From: Cepaea nemoralis
Lineage: Eukaryota > Mollusca > Gastropoda > Stylommatophora > Helicidae
Length of the DNA: 64,000 nt
Assembly: GCA_014155875.1 (NCBI GenBank)
Contig: JACEFZ010012653.1
Location: 206,001 to 270,000 of the forward strand
Direction of reading: 5' to 3'
Shown: one piece after another, positions 32,092-43,585 of the stretch
Numbering within the stretch: position 1 is the first letter of the stretch
How the letters are laid out: each line of letters begins with the position of its first letter
The notes under the pieces: model-generated
Database searches by the model: none
What the model was told of the DNA's origin: nothing
The model's input: only the letters and a program-made list of their open reading frames with translations
Position numbers and translations under genes: made by a program

Positions 32092-33800
32092 TAGGAACCG
32101 ACATCTCAGCATTCGAGGCATTCCCATAAGCGCTTCGTCTCCATCCTCAGCAGACAGCGAAGAGTTCCAACACTTATAGTACCAGTAGCAATCTGATTAT
32201 ATGTCCGTCTCGCCTTTCCTCTGAGCGTCGATCGTCGGCCAGATCTCCTTGTCATCCCTCGCTGTCGCATTTTTGCCAGACCACGGTGATCCATTTGTTC
32301 CTCCGAGGTGTACACGTGCTCCCACAAGGCAGCAACCACGTCTGCCTTATTATGCATCAATACACCACCAAGTTTTGCAGAGCCAGCCAATCTGTCCGCC
32401 TGTTCATTCCCCAGCACACAAGAGACAAGACAAGTACTTTTGTTTTGGCAGTAAGCTTCCTGTTCTCCCAGACTCTTTTTCTTAACCTGTTCATTGTTGT
32501 GGCTGCTTTTTCAAACCGGAAGTTGATTTCCTGATCTAGGGATAATTTGCTATTTACCTCTGATTCTAGATATATAAAATGGTCTACTATCTCCGGTTCG
32601 GTGTCGTCAATAAAGATTGATGGTACACCATGTGCACCTTGTGACATAATCTGTGTCTTCTTTTTGTTAATTGTTAAACCAAATTCAGAACAAGCATTGG
32701 AGAATGCAGATAGTAGATGTTGTAATTCTTCCTCGGAGTGGGTCGTAATTGCAGCATCATCCGCAAAAAGCAACTCTCTGATCAATACCCTCCTAATTTT
32801 GGTCTTGGCCTTCAATCTCTGAGCATTGTAGAGGCCGCCATCTGAGCGTGAGTGAATGTATATACCACCATCCTGATCACGAAAGGCATATTTCAGTAGA
32901 AGTGAAAAGTATATTCCAAATAGGGCAAAAAAATAAGCCACAACCTTGCTTAACTCCACTCTTGATTTCAAACTCTTCTGAAGTTGCACCAAAACACTTG
33001 ATTATACCCTTCGAGCCTGTGTGGAACGATTCCACAATGGACAGAAGAGTTGGAGGGCAGCCAGTCTTCTTTAGTGCCTTGAACAGACCCTCACGACTGA
33101 CCAAATCGAATGCCTTTGTGAGGTCGATGAAGGCAATAAACAGTGGTTGATTTTGTTCCCGGCATTTTTCTTGCATTTGTCGCAATGAGAATATCATATC
33201 AATGGTAGACCGGTTCTGTCGAAAGCCACACTGTGATCCGGGGTAGACTTGATCTCCTAGGACTTGAAGTCTGAGCAGAACAATTCTGGCAAATATTTTT
33301 TCTAACAATACACAGAAGTGAGATACCCCTATAGTTGTTGTAGTCGCTCCAATCGCCCTTGTTCTTGTACAGTGTCATGATGCTTGAATCTTTGAAATCA
33401 TGTGGGACTTGTCCTTCTCGTCCGCATAACTCTATTAGCTGGTGGATCTGTAGAGTGAGTGTGTCTTGCCCACTCCTGATAACCTCTATTGGAATCCCAT
33501 CCTTACCTGGAGCCTTGCACACTTAACTTCTGTTATGGTGGGAAGTGTGTCCAGGTGGTCAAGAGTTGGCAGGGCCTCTATGGCGTTGAGGGCATCATCT
33601 GCTAGCTTGGTCTCACTTGAGTAAAGCTCTAAATAGTGCTCTACCCATCTATCCATCTGCTGTTTCTTATCAGTGATGATTTCTCCAGCCAAGGTTTTCA
33701 GCGGTGCACTTATTTTGATCATTGGACCACAGGCTTTCTTTATCCATTCACACACGCTTCTGATGTTTCCCTTATCACTTGCTTTTCTAATAGGGTCCTT
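31452..33800 (-). pseudogene. LINE reverse transcriptase (copy C), broken and interrupted
   Basis: In order on the minus strand: linker (KACGPMIKISAPLKTLAGEI, DRWVEHYLELY, 33755-33530); GKDGIPIEVIRSGQ with SIMTLYKNKGDWSDYNNYRG (33522-33340); CGFRQNRSTIDMIFSLRQMQ and IDLTKAFDLVSREGL (33250-33080); and LLFADDAAITTHS near 32775 with an intact FADD. The chain then continues GLTINKKKTQIMSQG to KTKVLV, where a foreign LINE tail intrudes. It resumes YQACVLSTLLFGSETW (32045 on) and ends RLRWIGHVRRMDD and RPLLRYKDVCKRD. A finger-like C-terminus near 31460-31520 is degraded. Several frame changes are present. Confidence 0.87.
32041..32439 (-). mobile_element. Nested 5'-truncated RNase H LINE with target duplication
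   Basis: The insert lies between GACAAGGACTT (32041-32051) and GACAAGTACTT (32429-32439), an 11-bp duplication with one mismatch. On the minus strand it encodes the end of an RNase H domain (LGNEQADRLAGSAKLGG, where the final Asp lies in the QADR motif). A basic tail and RLLWECLEC-like end follow, then the 3' tail (AATC)n at 32052-32090. It landed inside the RT of zinc-finger LINE copy C, so it is younger than copy C. Confidence 0.85.
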
Positions 33801-33870
33801 TCTTGATTTGTTCGCTGCTTTTCTCCGGCATTTTGTTTCACAATTAGTGAGATTTCTTTCTTATTCTTTA

Positions 33871-34033
33871 GTCCCAGGTCAACTTTTCAATCTTCACATC
33901 TGCACTGAAAGGAATGGAACACGTGGCCACCGATCGGCAGACGAGTGGCTAGCCCCAGGCTACCGCGACGTTCCCCTTCAGACATGCCACATGATACTGA
34001 TGGAATCCTTATCAATGTGTGCCCCGGTCGACT

Positions 34034-34034
<1 letters not shown>
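33871..34034. other. Spacer next to LINE copy C
   Basis: A GC-richer stretch that may be the ragged 5' edge of LINE copy C. No domain is seen. It runs into the GA repeat. Confidence 0.4.
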
Positions 34035-34082
<48 letters not shown>

Positions 34083-34315
34083 AGAGAAAGAGTGAGTGAG
34101 AGACAGAGTTAGAGAAAGAGTGTGTGAGAGAGAGAGTGATAGAGAGAGTTAGAAAGAGAGTGAGTGTGTGATAGAGAGAGAGAGTGAGAGGGAGTGGGAG
34201 AGAGAGTGAGATAGAGAATGTGTGAGAGAGTGAGAGAGAGTGAAAGAGAGTGAGAGAGAGAGAGTTTGAACGAGAGAGCGAGTGAGAGAGAGTGGGTGAG
34301 ATAGAGAGAGTGTGT

Positions 34316-34395
<80 letters not shown>
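34035..34395 (+). repeat. (GA)n microsatellite with interruptions
   Basis: Two pure GA runs (34035-34080 and 34320-34394) bracket a middle of GAGAGTGAGAGA variants. Long R-E and S-L frames are artefacts. Confidence 0.95.
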
Positions 34396-34396
<1 letters not shown>

Positions 34397-34689
34397 GGTT
34401 ATCATGCTTTGCAAAAGGTGCGTGACAGTTTCACAATAGAGAGATGTGGTGAAGCTTACCTGCGAACTGCTATATTCGATTTATCCAAAGGTCAGACAGT
34501 CTTCGTATCTCGTCAAGTGGGGGAACAGATAGATCTACCTGTGCTTGAGATTTCGCTGTGACTGCTCAGGAATATCTCCATACGTTGATCACACACGAGG
34601 TATCTCAGAACAGTTCATGAACTCTGCAACACCAGGGGATACGCAAATGTTTTATAAGAGAATCACATATGTGATTCAATATCATCATC

Positions 34690-35175
34690 TCACTCGATTA
34701 CCAGAGTTGTGGACCAGCACTGTGTTCTTGTCTCGACCATGCCACGTGTTCAAGCCATCCAGATATTTACTTCTCTGCCTTCCCCTTCTTCTGTTCCAAG
34801 TTCAATATTCCAAGTTCTTACCTAGTTCTCCAGTTTATTTCTTCTCATACCATGCCTAAACTATATTAACTGTCTAGATGTAATTTCTCTAATCCTTTAC
34901 GGTTTCCATTAGTTTCTCGTAGCAATTGCTCATTGGTTTGTCTGCCTTGTCCATGACATTTTCTTTGGGGGGGGGGGGGGGGGGGACATTTTCCTGAGAA
35001 ACCACATGTCCATTGGCATTGTATGTTGTTTGGCCTGTTTGCTCATTGTCCGCGCTTCACATCCATACACAATTAAAGGGTCCGTGTAGCACATTTTTTT
35101 ATCGTTGCAGTTGACATCCTTGTATTGGTCAGTATGTTTTCCATTTTGCAAAGAAAATTCATGTTTCGTCAATTA
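34690..35175 (-). pseudogene. LINE C-terminal region split by poly-G
   Basis: On the minus strand: L-I-V-Y-G-C-E-A-R-T-M-S-K-Q and MPMDMWFLRKM (thumb region, 35090-34995), then a 19-base G run (34967-34985, plus strand). The tail region follows: NCYEKLMETVKD, then GRQRSKYLDGLNTWHGRDKN near 34800-34710. Related tails lie at 8837-9140 and 55255-55450. Multiple stops. Confidence 0.72.
34967..34985 (+). repeat. Poly-G tract, 19 bases
   Basis: A pure G run inside a LINE remnant; it may be a slippage expansion. Confidence 0.9.
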
Positions 35176-35177
35176 AT

Positions 35178-35412
35178 CATCATTGGCACCTTTCCGTCTT
35201 GACAGACGATAGTTTGGTACATTGTGCTTCAAAAAGGCTTAATAACTACGATCCATGGCGGTGGCGAGTGTGGCTGGTAAGGCCCATTCTTGCTGCAAAT
35301 GTTTGCCCACAGTAGGTGCATGTGAAAACATGGTCACTTCCACCATTTTGCACCATCTTACGTCTCTCACGCTCTGTGTGTGCTTTATCTGCAATCATTT
35401 TCTCCTTTGTCA
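35178..35412 (-). mobile_element. Zinc-finger LINE 3' end, short truncated insertion
   Basis: The plus strand GGCACCTTTCCGTCTTGACA then GACGATAG is the conserved LINE end in inverse. The rest encodes the C-terminal finger region on the minus strand (H-V-F-T-C-T-Y-C-G-like frame) and stops after about 230 bp. Very similar to 31370-31620, so 5' truncation at integration is likely. Confidence 0.8.
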
Positions 35413-35745
35413 ATTAATATGTGATTCATATATGTTATGACTATTGTCAATTCATATATGATTCACATGATTTATGACTATTGTCAATTCATTTGGGATT
35501 CACAAGTTTTATGACTATCGTCAATTCATGTGATTCACATGTTTTATAACTATTACCAATTCATATGTGATTCACATGTTTTATGACTATTGTCAAATCA
35601 TATGTGATTCGCATGGTTTATGACTATTGTCAATTCACATGTGATTGACATGTTTTATGATTATTGTCAATTCATATGTGATTGACATGTTTTATGACCA
35701 TTGTCAATTCATATGTGATTCACGTATTTTATGACTATTGTCGTG
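35412..35745 (+). repeat. 37-bp minisatellite, about 9 copies
   Basis: Unit GTCAATTCATATGTGATTCA then CATGTTTTATGACTATT. It starts at the 5' truncation point of the preceding LINE fragment, so the LINE landed at its edge. Confidence 0.88.
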
Positions 35746-35759
35746 TCTGCGGATTACAT

Positions 35760-36065
35760 ATTATGAAAGCAGATTAATAATCATGGCAGGGGTCAGCATG
35801 GCTCTTAAACTTCCGGTGTGCTGATGTCGAGGTAGCGGGTTCAACCCCTACACCCGTCAGCTGGACTAAAGTGTTGACTTCTCGTCCTTGACTTGGGGAC
35901 GTAAATGACAAGTACCTCTGAAGTCAAGTGGGTTCGCCTGATGGCGAGGGACACTGGTAATATGGGAAGATAACCCACACGCAAAATTCAGTCCAGGGCG
36001 CTAGAAGGAGTAGCACGTGTGTGAACTACGCTTGAGTTCTAAGCCAATGAACGCAACACAAATAT
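35760..36065 (+). mobile_element. tRNA-derived SINE, family S2
   Basis: Contains a B-box GGTTCAACCCCTACAC near 35838. A body follows with CAGCTGGACTAAAGTGTTGA, TCTCGTCCTTGACTTGGGGA, GGGTTCGCCTGATGGCGAGG and GACACTGGTAATATGGGAA. An inverted copy lies at 62695-62930. The end (GAGTTCTAAGCCAATGAACG) resembles S3. Confidence 0.7.
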
Positions 36066-36069
36066 ACTC

Positions 36070-36205
36070 TGACATACTCGGGTTGAAGTCGGCCGCAGGC
36101 GATTTTGAAGCAGACCGCTTTGCGTAGATTTTTCACAATGGTATGATCTTCGACCGTTCAGAAAGCAAAAGGAAACAACTGAACGTTAAATTGCTAGAAA
36201 ATTAT
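36070..36205 (+). mobile_element. S1-type SINE, partial
   Basis: GTCGGCCGCAGGCGATTTTG and GACCGTTCAGAAAGCAAAAG match S1 copies at 61480-61570 and 30890-31000. It directly follows S2. Confidence 0.55.
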
Positions 36206-36530
36206 AACAGAAAACAATGATAGGGTTGTCTTTCATCCAGTTTCTCTTACAACTTGCGGTGTCGAGACGAAGAATAAACAGCGGGAGAGTGCCCGTTTAT
36301 GAGCTTCATGTATCCAGATTTTCATGGACTCTTGTTATTTCCCTGACAATCGTTTACATGGTCGGCCTCTTCTTTTGCTTCCATGTGGTCTGTACATCAT
36401 TGCTTGTTGTGTTAGCATATGTCAGTTGGCATAATAGTTAAGTGGCTGAACCACTTCAGTTGTTGCCTTCTAATGAAATCTAGCGCTGCTATAACCCCCA
36501 CTTCAGTCCTGATTTCTTTATTTCTGGGCT
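36205..36530 (-). pseudogene. LINE C-terminal tail fragment
   Basis: The minus strand reads EIRTEVGVIAALDFIRRQQL, then KWFSHLTIM, and GRPCKR- and N-D-C-Q-G-type segments with stops. The L-K-W-F-S-H-L motif corresponds to the R-W-x-G-H motif of other LINE tails. It is not in frame for long. Confidence 0.6.
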
Positions 36531-36536
36531 GCTGTG

Positions 36537-37262
36537 GAGGAGGAATTACAAGCGTTGATCTTCGAGAATTCGCTAGACGGTGATGTTGTCATCTAAACAG
36601 ATGGGTCGGTCGTCCGACATGTGAGAAGCTCATGGGCCTTTACGGCTCAGGCTGGAGAGGGAATTGTGAAGGAGGACTCTGATGCTTTTGCTTTGACCAC
36701 AAGTAGCCTGACTATGGAAGTCATTGCAGTAAGTACAGCAATAACATGGCTCGAGGCACAGACATTCACTAGGGCATGTTTCCTTAGCGACTCAATGAGC
36801 ATGCTCAAGAAGATAGAGATGGCGGTGGATCCGAAGAGAGTGGTTGCTGTCTCTGGAGCGGTCTCGGCTGGCAAAGATTAGTTTCATTTTCGTGCCAGGC
36901 TATGAGGGAATACAAGGAAATGAGCGGGCTGACAAGCTCGCAGGTAAGGCTACTATGGAGGGTGGACACGCCATTGACCAGTTTGACATTCTGAATGATT
37001 TACGAGAAGTAAATCGTTCGCATGAACCAGGTGATGACTGTGAATCTGCAACCATGATCAGGATGGGAGAACAGAAAATTAAAAGAGATGTGACCCAACA
37101 AGAACACTACGCAGGAAGAAAAGGAAAATTAATAAACCAACACAGAACTGATGTCGTTAGCCTCTATACGCTGCGGGATTTACTGAGGGAGGGATCCGAG
37201 CACTTATGGACTGAATGGTTCGATGTGCAATGATGATGATCTGTCAACTAACTAACTATCTC
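36537..37262 (+). pseudogene. LINE RNase H domain and 3' end, AACT tail
   Basis: RNase H residues appear in order: TDGSVVRH (first Asp, near 36602), LTMEVIAVSTAI (Glu, near 36710), CFLSDSMSML (second Asp, near 36785), and after a frame change near 36850 FVPGYEGIQGNERADKLAG (final Asp, near 36925). A C-terminal extension ends YTLRDLLREGSEHLW then TEWFDVQ, a stop, and GATCTGTCAACTAACTAACT. The end is repeated at 55689-55795. RNase H is typical of I/R1/Jockey-type LINEs. The RT part is missing (5' truncation). Confidence 0.82.
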
Positions 37263-37264
37263 TT

Positions 37265-37640
37265 CTTTATACATTGACTATTCTTCTCGGGAATCTCATT
37301 TCCGTTGTTATTTTTCTTTTCGCTTTTTCTGGCATCGTCCAGTTTTCACATTGGTAGCATAGAGTTGATAGGAAGATTGTGTTGTAGATTGGTATTGTAG
37401 TATATACTGATACATGTTTGTTCTTTGGTATTGGTGTCATGTGTCCAATGAGTTGGTTTTCCTTATTGCATCTATTTTCGATCTTGTCTTCTGGTTTTCC
37501 ATTTGATGATATTATACTTCCTAAATACTTGAAGCTCTTTACTTGTTTCATGGGATGTTTATTTATATGCATCTTTGTTGCATCATCCCGGTTTTACGAT
37601 GCTGTTTCTTCTTCTTTCGTTTCGCTTGAACTATGTCTAT
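37265..37640 (-). pseudogene. LINE RT thumb fragment
   Basis: Encodes MKQVKSFKYLGSIISSNGKP (37540-37480) and YNTIFLSTLCYQCENWTM (37400-37340), then KITTEMRFPRRIV. Motifs match the Y-L-G-S and Y-x-x-E-x-W segments after the RT active site. A family not seen elsewhere in the window. Confidence 0.7.
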
Positions 37641-37689
37641 AACTGCAATGTTGTCTCTTGTATACATTTAACTGTCTTTTTTAGTTCAC

Positions 37690-38163
37690 TCAGCGGCACA
37701 TAGAGTTTATCTTCCACTGTTGTCTCTCTAGGCCAAAAGTTTGCCTAGGTATGTTGTATTTTGGGCAGTCTTCGAGTATGTGCTCTGCTGTCTGCGACGC
37801 CAATCCACATGTGCACATGGCTGATTCACCAATATTGAATTTTGCATAAATGTGGCTGCGTAATCTATTGTTTCCTTTTCTGAGGCGCAGAATAATTACT
37901 TGTTCTGGTCTGTCCATAATGTGGTAGTCATCTTGAGCAGGTTTTGGTGGCTTTCTGACTGATTTAATCATTCTTTTCTTTTGATGGTATGTAACGGGCA
38001 CATCAGGCTGTTCTTCTTTTGCCCCTTCCTTAGCCAATCGATTAGCTCTGTCGTTTCCGGGTATTCCACAATGGGATGGTATCCACTGTATGGTGACCTT
38101 ATGCTGACTGCTAATTTCAGAGCGTAGTGTCCTTATAGTATGTTCCGATTTGAATGCCTTCAT
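37690..38163 (-). pseudogene. RNase H LINE, C-terminal half
   Basis: The frame encodes VTIQWIPSHCGIPGNDRANR then LAKEGA, the final RNase H segment with the conserved His and the last catalytic Asp (G-N-D-R-A-N). A basic linker follows (KKRMIKSVRKP), then a Cys/His cluster CTCGLASQTAEHILEDC, found at the end of many LINE ORF2 proteins. The N-terminal half of the same domain appears at 40130-40350. About 1.9 kb of SINE and Helitron-like DNA lies between the two. Confidence 0.8.
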
Positions 38164-38399
38164 TCACGATCAATTATTTTGAAAACTGTCTGTTGCATCG
38201 TTATGAAATTTTTCCAGCCGTCTTATATTTACCCCCACCCAAGGAATATGTCTTTGATAGGTCCAAAAACAACTTAAATCCTCAAAAGCGGCGACATTCC
38301 TTTGATATTTTGCTGAACAACTAGTGATTTCTCGCTAACGAAGTTATGTTTACAGTAATTGGAGACCTGCCAATTCAGATGACACACAAAGGCGTATCC

Positions 38400-38690
38400 G
38401 GATTCGTATGGGAGTGGGTGCAATGAAAGAAGTAGCTTACAGGGTCGGCTGCATTGCACCGGGTTTTTATCCCATATGGCTCAGTTTCTTTCAGCAGCGC
38501 GGAAAGCGTCGCACAAAGCACGAACTCCGTAGCTCCAGCGACGACCCTCGGGAGTCTCCGAAAAAATGCACTCGTGAAATGAAGGACGCGGGCCCGGAAA
38601 CGAACATACAACAACCTTCGGAGCTCGAGTCAGACGGCTTGACCACTTCACCACGGAGAATCCCGAGAGGGGTGCAATGTGTAATATTAG
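38400..38690 (+). mobile_element. SINE-like repeat S6, second copy
   Basis: TCAGTTTCTTTCAGCAGC, CCGTAGCTCCAGCGACGACC and CTCGGGAGTCT match 18145-18240. CpG-rich, ending near CGAGTCAGACGGCTTGACC. Part of the block separating the two halves of the RNase H LINE. Confidence 0.5.
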
Positions 38691-39055
38691 TAAAGACAGA
38701 GAATTTACAGAGGCACGGAGTAAATAATTTGTAAATTAACAGGAAAGCAGAAGGAATATATTTCTTACCTTATTTTTCATTTCCTTCTTGTTGCTTCAGC
38801 TGATGCTGATGCTGTAATGTTTAGGGCCTGCAATTCGTCTGAATAGTTGGAGCAAAATATTCCAGTAAGTGTGTACGTAGATTAAGGTCTGCGATCTGCT
38901 CAGACCTTAATCTGTGTCGGACGATTCCAGTAGGTTGATGATTGCTCTCGGTTGCAAAAAATTCAATCCATCCTTTCTCCAATAGTCCTCTTCCTCTTTC
39001 AACACATGGTCCTGACGTTTTTTCCAGTGACTTTTATCAATATTTAATAGCGCGG

Positions 39056-39770
<715 letters not shown>

Positions 39771-40129
39771 TTTATTTATATAATCACGTTTCATGAAAAA
39801 ACCCACAGTTTGACGACACCTCTGAACTATCCCATATAAATTCCCTCAGTCTCCCAAAACGAAAACCGACAGACAAAATTCAAAAATAGCGGGGGTGTGT
39901 CTTGCTGAAGCTGTAATACTCTTAAAATGATTGAATGAATGCGGTAGCCATAAATTATATACCGCATATAAACAAACATTGAAATTTGCTGTACAATCTC
40001 CAGAACAAAAAATTTTTTGTTGGGTGGACATAATGATAAGGTTATATGCTAAATCTCATCATTTTCCCTCAGTTGGTTACTGAGATATTGAATTTTATAT
40101 TGAGGCAACAAAACAAGAAAACACTATAG

Positions 40130-40650
40130 TACTGGCAATTTCCCAGACAGGAACACCTCGAGTACTGTGTTTGCATCTGTCAATAGCACCACAGGTTGTG
40201 TACCATGGCTCGTATTTATTAATTTTTCTGTTGCTATCTTGATTGCCTCAATTTCAGCATCATAGTTATGGTAGTACTTTCCTGTCGGTACTCTGGCCGT
40301 GTCACTTGTATGATTTGGGTATTCTATGGTTAGACTATTTATGTGGACTTGTAATTCTGTTTCTTATTTTGGTATTAGTTCTTGACAGTCCGCAAAAAGG
40401 AGTTCCGTAATGGTGTAATTTAGCGTTAATTCTTCTTATGTGTTCTGTTTTTCATGCGGTGTTGTTACGGTCTCTGTTTGGCTGGTTTATTTGCATATGC
40501 TGTCTATATAGGTTATCAACAGTAGTGGGGTGCCAGGACACAACCTTGTCGTACTCCGGATCTTATGGTGAAGGGTTCTGAATGTCCTCCATTTGTTCTC
40601 ACTATGCATTCAATGTTGTTGTATAAGCTTCTACATAAATTTGTTAAATA
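40130..40650 (-). pseudogene. RNase H LINE, RT end and RNase H N-terminal half
   Basis: The minus strand near 40620-40500 holds an RT-like NIECIVRTNGGHSEPFTIRS then G-V-R/T-Q-G-C segment (before the active site). Near 40350-40135 it reads ARVPTGKYYHNYDAEIEAIK then IATEKL and VVLLTDANTVLEVF (RNase H Glu and second Asp). The continuation (final RNase H motif) lies at 38163-37690. RT active-site sequence between the two segments is deleted. Confidence 0.7.
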
Positions 40651-40770
40651 ATATATGAGTGAAATAATGTACAACATGAGAGAGACGATAATTGCGGAGA
40701 GTCAGACGGGAAGGCGTGCCAAATTCTTATCCCGTTGAAAATAAGGTGTCTGCGCTCGTTCGTTAGTTAG
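40640..40770 (+). mobile_element. S4 SINE-like repeat
   Basis: TATGAGTGAAATAATGTACA, then AGTCAGACGGGAAGGCGTGC, TTATCCCGTTGAAAATAAG and a GTTCGTTAG end. Matches 41385-41520. Confidence 0.65.
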
Positions 40771-40789
40771 TGCCACTTCAAGCGGCTGG

Positions 40790-41175
40790 CAGGGTCTGGG
40801 ATGTAGTTATGCTTGTTTTATGTGGGTTTAATTAAAGGCGAAAAACTCCCCGATGACTCCAGCCTACACGAACGGCTTCAGTTACTGAAGCTCGATAAAT
40901 GCTTACTTTTTAACAAGGCCAAACTAATTTACCAAATCAAATATCAAAATGTTCCAAGCTACCTTTGGCCATTGTTTAAATATAACTCAAGCCCTAGCGA
41001 GCAACTAAACATACTTCATCTCCCTAAATCTGGGATAGACTTATACAAAACAAGCTTAGCGACTCTGCAGCTCAGCTGTGGAACAATCCTTCACAACAAA
41101 TAAAGACACCTCCAAACCATATACATACAGTCGAAAATATTTGAACACTATTTCAGTACAGACTATATGCCCTCT
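40790..41175 (+). pseudogene. CR1/L2-like LINE C-terminus
   Basis: A 96-codon frame (40813-41103) reads SLHERLQLLKLDKCLLFNKA then KLIYQIKYQNVPSYLWPLF, L-P-K-S-G-I-D-L-Y-K and L-Q-L-S-C-G-T-I-L. CR1/L2-type LINEs end in this way, with an L-x-W-L-P/R-x-x-F...A-P-x-Y-L...P-R...W-N-x-L-P pattern. Only this C-terminal stub remains. Confidence 0.65.
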
Positions 41176-41384
41176 TTAAATTTAAAAAAAAAAAACAATA
41201 ATAATCTCAAATGGCAACAAGTATAATAAACATTCCACTAACTGTGGTAAGTTACATCTGCCTTAGCTAATTAAAATTGCAGTCACACATTTCAGTTTAG
41301 TGAGTCAGGTATTATTGATTATTGCACATTTTCCATGCGTTTGAGTGCATATTGTTTCAGTTGTTATCGTCATTGTCTAAGATT

Positions 41385-41520
41385 AACTTCATAAGTGATG
41401 TATGAATGAAATAATGTATGAGTACAGGGCACTACAGGGAGATAAGACGGGCAGAAAGTCAGACGGGCCTGCGTTCCTAATTCTTAACCCTATGAAACAT
41501 ACGGTCATTCTTTCGTTCCC
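41385..41520 (+). mobile_element. S4 SINE-like repeat
   Basis: GTGATGTATGAATGAAATAA then AGTCAGACGGGCCTGCGTTC, TTCTTAACCCTATGAAACAT and a TTCGTTCC tail. Best match to 600-752. Confidence 0.65.
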
Positions 41521-41529
41521 TACATTATC

Positions 41530-41735
41530 TATTTGAATGTGTTTAAAATGATAAAGCGCTAGCTCTTAAAATTCCCTTGCGCTGATGGCGAAGTAGGGCG
41601 TCCAATCCCTACACCGACTTTAACTTGGATTTACACGTTGATTTCTCGTTCAGATAGCGATGGCAAACTACTGAGCTAGAAAATCAACCTGGGGTTGATA
41701 GCAACACCGTGCAAAGGAGATGCTACATTTATTTA
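41530..41735 (+). mobile_element. S1-type SINE
   Basis: Contains CGTCCAATCCCTACACCG (B-box-like) and CGATGGCAAACTACTGAGC, then CAACCTGGGGTTGATAGCAA and GCAAAGGAGATGCTACA. A diverged copy of 370-580. Confidence 0.6.
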
Positions 41736-41736
41736 T

Positions 41737-42700
41737 TTGATTTTTGCTTTTGTCATCTGTTGATGTCCATATAAAATATCCGTCTAGAGTGTTACTAAAT
41801 CTCTGTATTGACTACCATCTGTTGATGTCCATATAAAATATCCGTCTAGAGTGTTACTAAATCTCTGTATTGACTACCATCTGTTGATGTCCATATAAAA
41901 TAGTCCGTCTAGAGTGTTACTAAATCTCTGTATTGACTACCATCTGTTGATGTCCATATAAAATATCCGTCTAGAGTGTTACTAAATCTCTGTATTGACT
42001 ATCATCTGTTGATGTCCATATAAAATATCCGTCTAGAGTGTTACTAAATCTCTGTATTGACTACCATCTGTTGATGTCCATATAAAATATCCGTCTAGAG
42101 TGTTACTAAATCTCTGTATTGACTATCATCTGTTGATGTCCATATAAAATATCCGTCTAGAGTGTTACTAAATCTCTGTATTGACTACCATCTGTTGATG
42201 TCCATATAAAATATCCGTCTAGAGTGTTACTAAATCTCTGTATTGACTACCATCTGTTGATGTCCATATAAAACAGCCGTCTAAGGTGTTACTGACACTC
42301 TGTATTTACTACCATCTTTAGATGTCCATAAATCAAAATGTCGTATGGAGTGTTACTAAAGCTCTGTTTTGACTACCATCTGTTCATGTCCATATATAAA
42401 AATGTCGTCTAGCGTGTTAGTAAAACTCTGTATTGACTACCATCTGATGTCCATATAGAACAGCCGTCTAAGGTGTTACTGAAACTCCGTATTGACTACC
42501 ATCTGTTAATGTCCGTATAAAATGGCCGCCTAGGGCGTTACTAAAGCTATGTATTGGCGTCCATCTGTTGATGTCCATATATAAAAATGTCGTCTAGAGT
42601 GTTACTAAAATTCTGTTTTGACTACCATCCGTTGATGTCCATATAAAACAGCCGTCCAGGGCGTTACTAAAACTCTATAGTGGCTACCATCTGTTGATGT
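41737..42700 (+). repeat. 62-bp minisatellite, about 15 copies
   Basis: Unit CTACCATCTGTTGATGTCCA, TATAAAATATCCGTCTAGAG, TGTTACTAAATCTCTGTATT then GA; copies at 41812 and 41874 are 62 bp apart. The first eight or nine are almost identical and the last six are diverged. Confidence 0.93.
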
Positions 42701-42774
42701 TCGATGGAGAAAGTTATCAGTTTATCACATGCTCCACTTCGATTTCCTATACTGTGTTTTCCCACCACCATGTT

Positions 42775-43145
42775 TCTCATAGAGAGGGAGAGAGAGAGGT
42801 GTGTTAGAGAGAAAGAAAAAAAAGAGGGATCGATAGAGAGAGGTGGGAAGAGAGAGTGAGAGATAGGTGGTGTGAGAGAGGCAGAGAGAGGAAGAGAGAG
42901 ATAAGAAGGGGGAGCGAGAACGATGAAAAAAGAGGGAGAGATTTGGAGAGAGAGGTGTGAAGATGGAGAGAGAAGAGAGAGAATGAGAGAGAGGGGAGAG
43001 AGGGGAAGGTAAAGAGGGTGAGAGACAGTGAGAGGGAAAGAGATGGAGAGAGAGTGACAGAGACGGAGACATGGAGAGAGGGGGAGAGGGATGCAGAGGG
43101 AGAGAGCGAGACAGATGGTGAGAGAGTGATATACAGGGAGAGTAT
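42775..43145 (+). repeat. Purine-rich GAGA tract
   Basis: About 370 bp of GAGAGAGG/GGGAGAGA-like sequence without a fixed unit. Long S/L-rich frames on the minus strand are artefacts. Confidence 0.85.
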
Positions 43146-43459
43146 GTATGAATGAGTAAACGTTTGTTAGTGTTTTTGGTTTGTGATTGTGAGTGGGTAT
43201 ATGTTTGTGCGATGTAGTGTGTATTTGCGTGTTATTGATTGGTTGTATAGCCGTGAGAGTTTGTGTAAATGATGTATGTATGTATAAATGTGTGTATAGG
43301 TATTTATTTATGTGTTTATACATATGTGAGTGTCTTTTGTGTGTCCTGTAGGCCTGTATGCCTGCCTATGTGTCTCTTAATATCGTAATATGCATTGTTT
43401 ATACCCATAACACTGATTTGACAATGTTTTTACTGTGTGACTGTAACATGCACAATAAA

Positions 43460-43585
43460 TAACTGAAGTACGAAAATGAGTGGTTGGAAGCGCCGAATTT
43501 AAGACATGCGTACCCAATTTGCGACCCTTTAAAGATAAATTTCGTTCCTCCGTTCCTTCGTTCTTCTGCAGTTCTTTCAATGCAC
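43460..43585 (+). mobile_element. S4 SINE-like repeat
   Basis: GGAAGCGCCGAATTTAAGAC, ATGCGTACCCAATTTGCGAC and CCTTTAAAGATAAATTTCGT, then a TTCC/TTCG tail. Same end structure as other S4 copies. Confidence 0.55.

Larger units (their letters stand above)
31370..33870 (-). mobile_element. Zinc-finger LINE copy C, longest of the family
   Basis: Runs on the minus strand from a linker upstream of RT (about 33870) to the conserved 3' hairpin end at 31372-31410 (GGCACCTATCCGTCTTGACA on the plus strand). It is interrupted by a nested LINE tail at 32052-32428 with a target duplication. The copy includes the region before RT that copies A and B have lost, but no endonuclease domain is seen. Confidence 0.87.

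Noticed and set aside
36217..36441. Small hydrophobic protein candidate on the plus strand
   Set aside because: The opposite strand carries a LINE tail (L-K-W-F-S-H-L), which explains the sequence better.
42667..43323. 218-codon minus-strand frame rich in S, L and P
   Set aside because: Composition of a GAGA tract; no motif.
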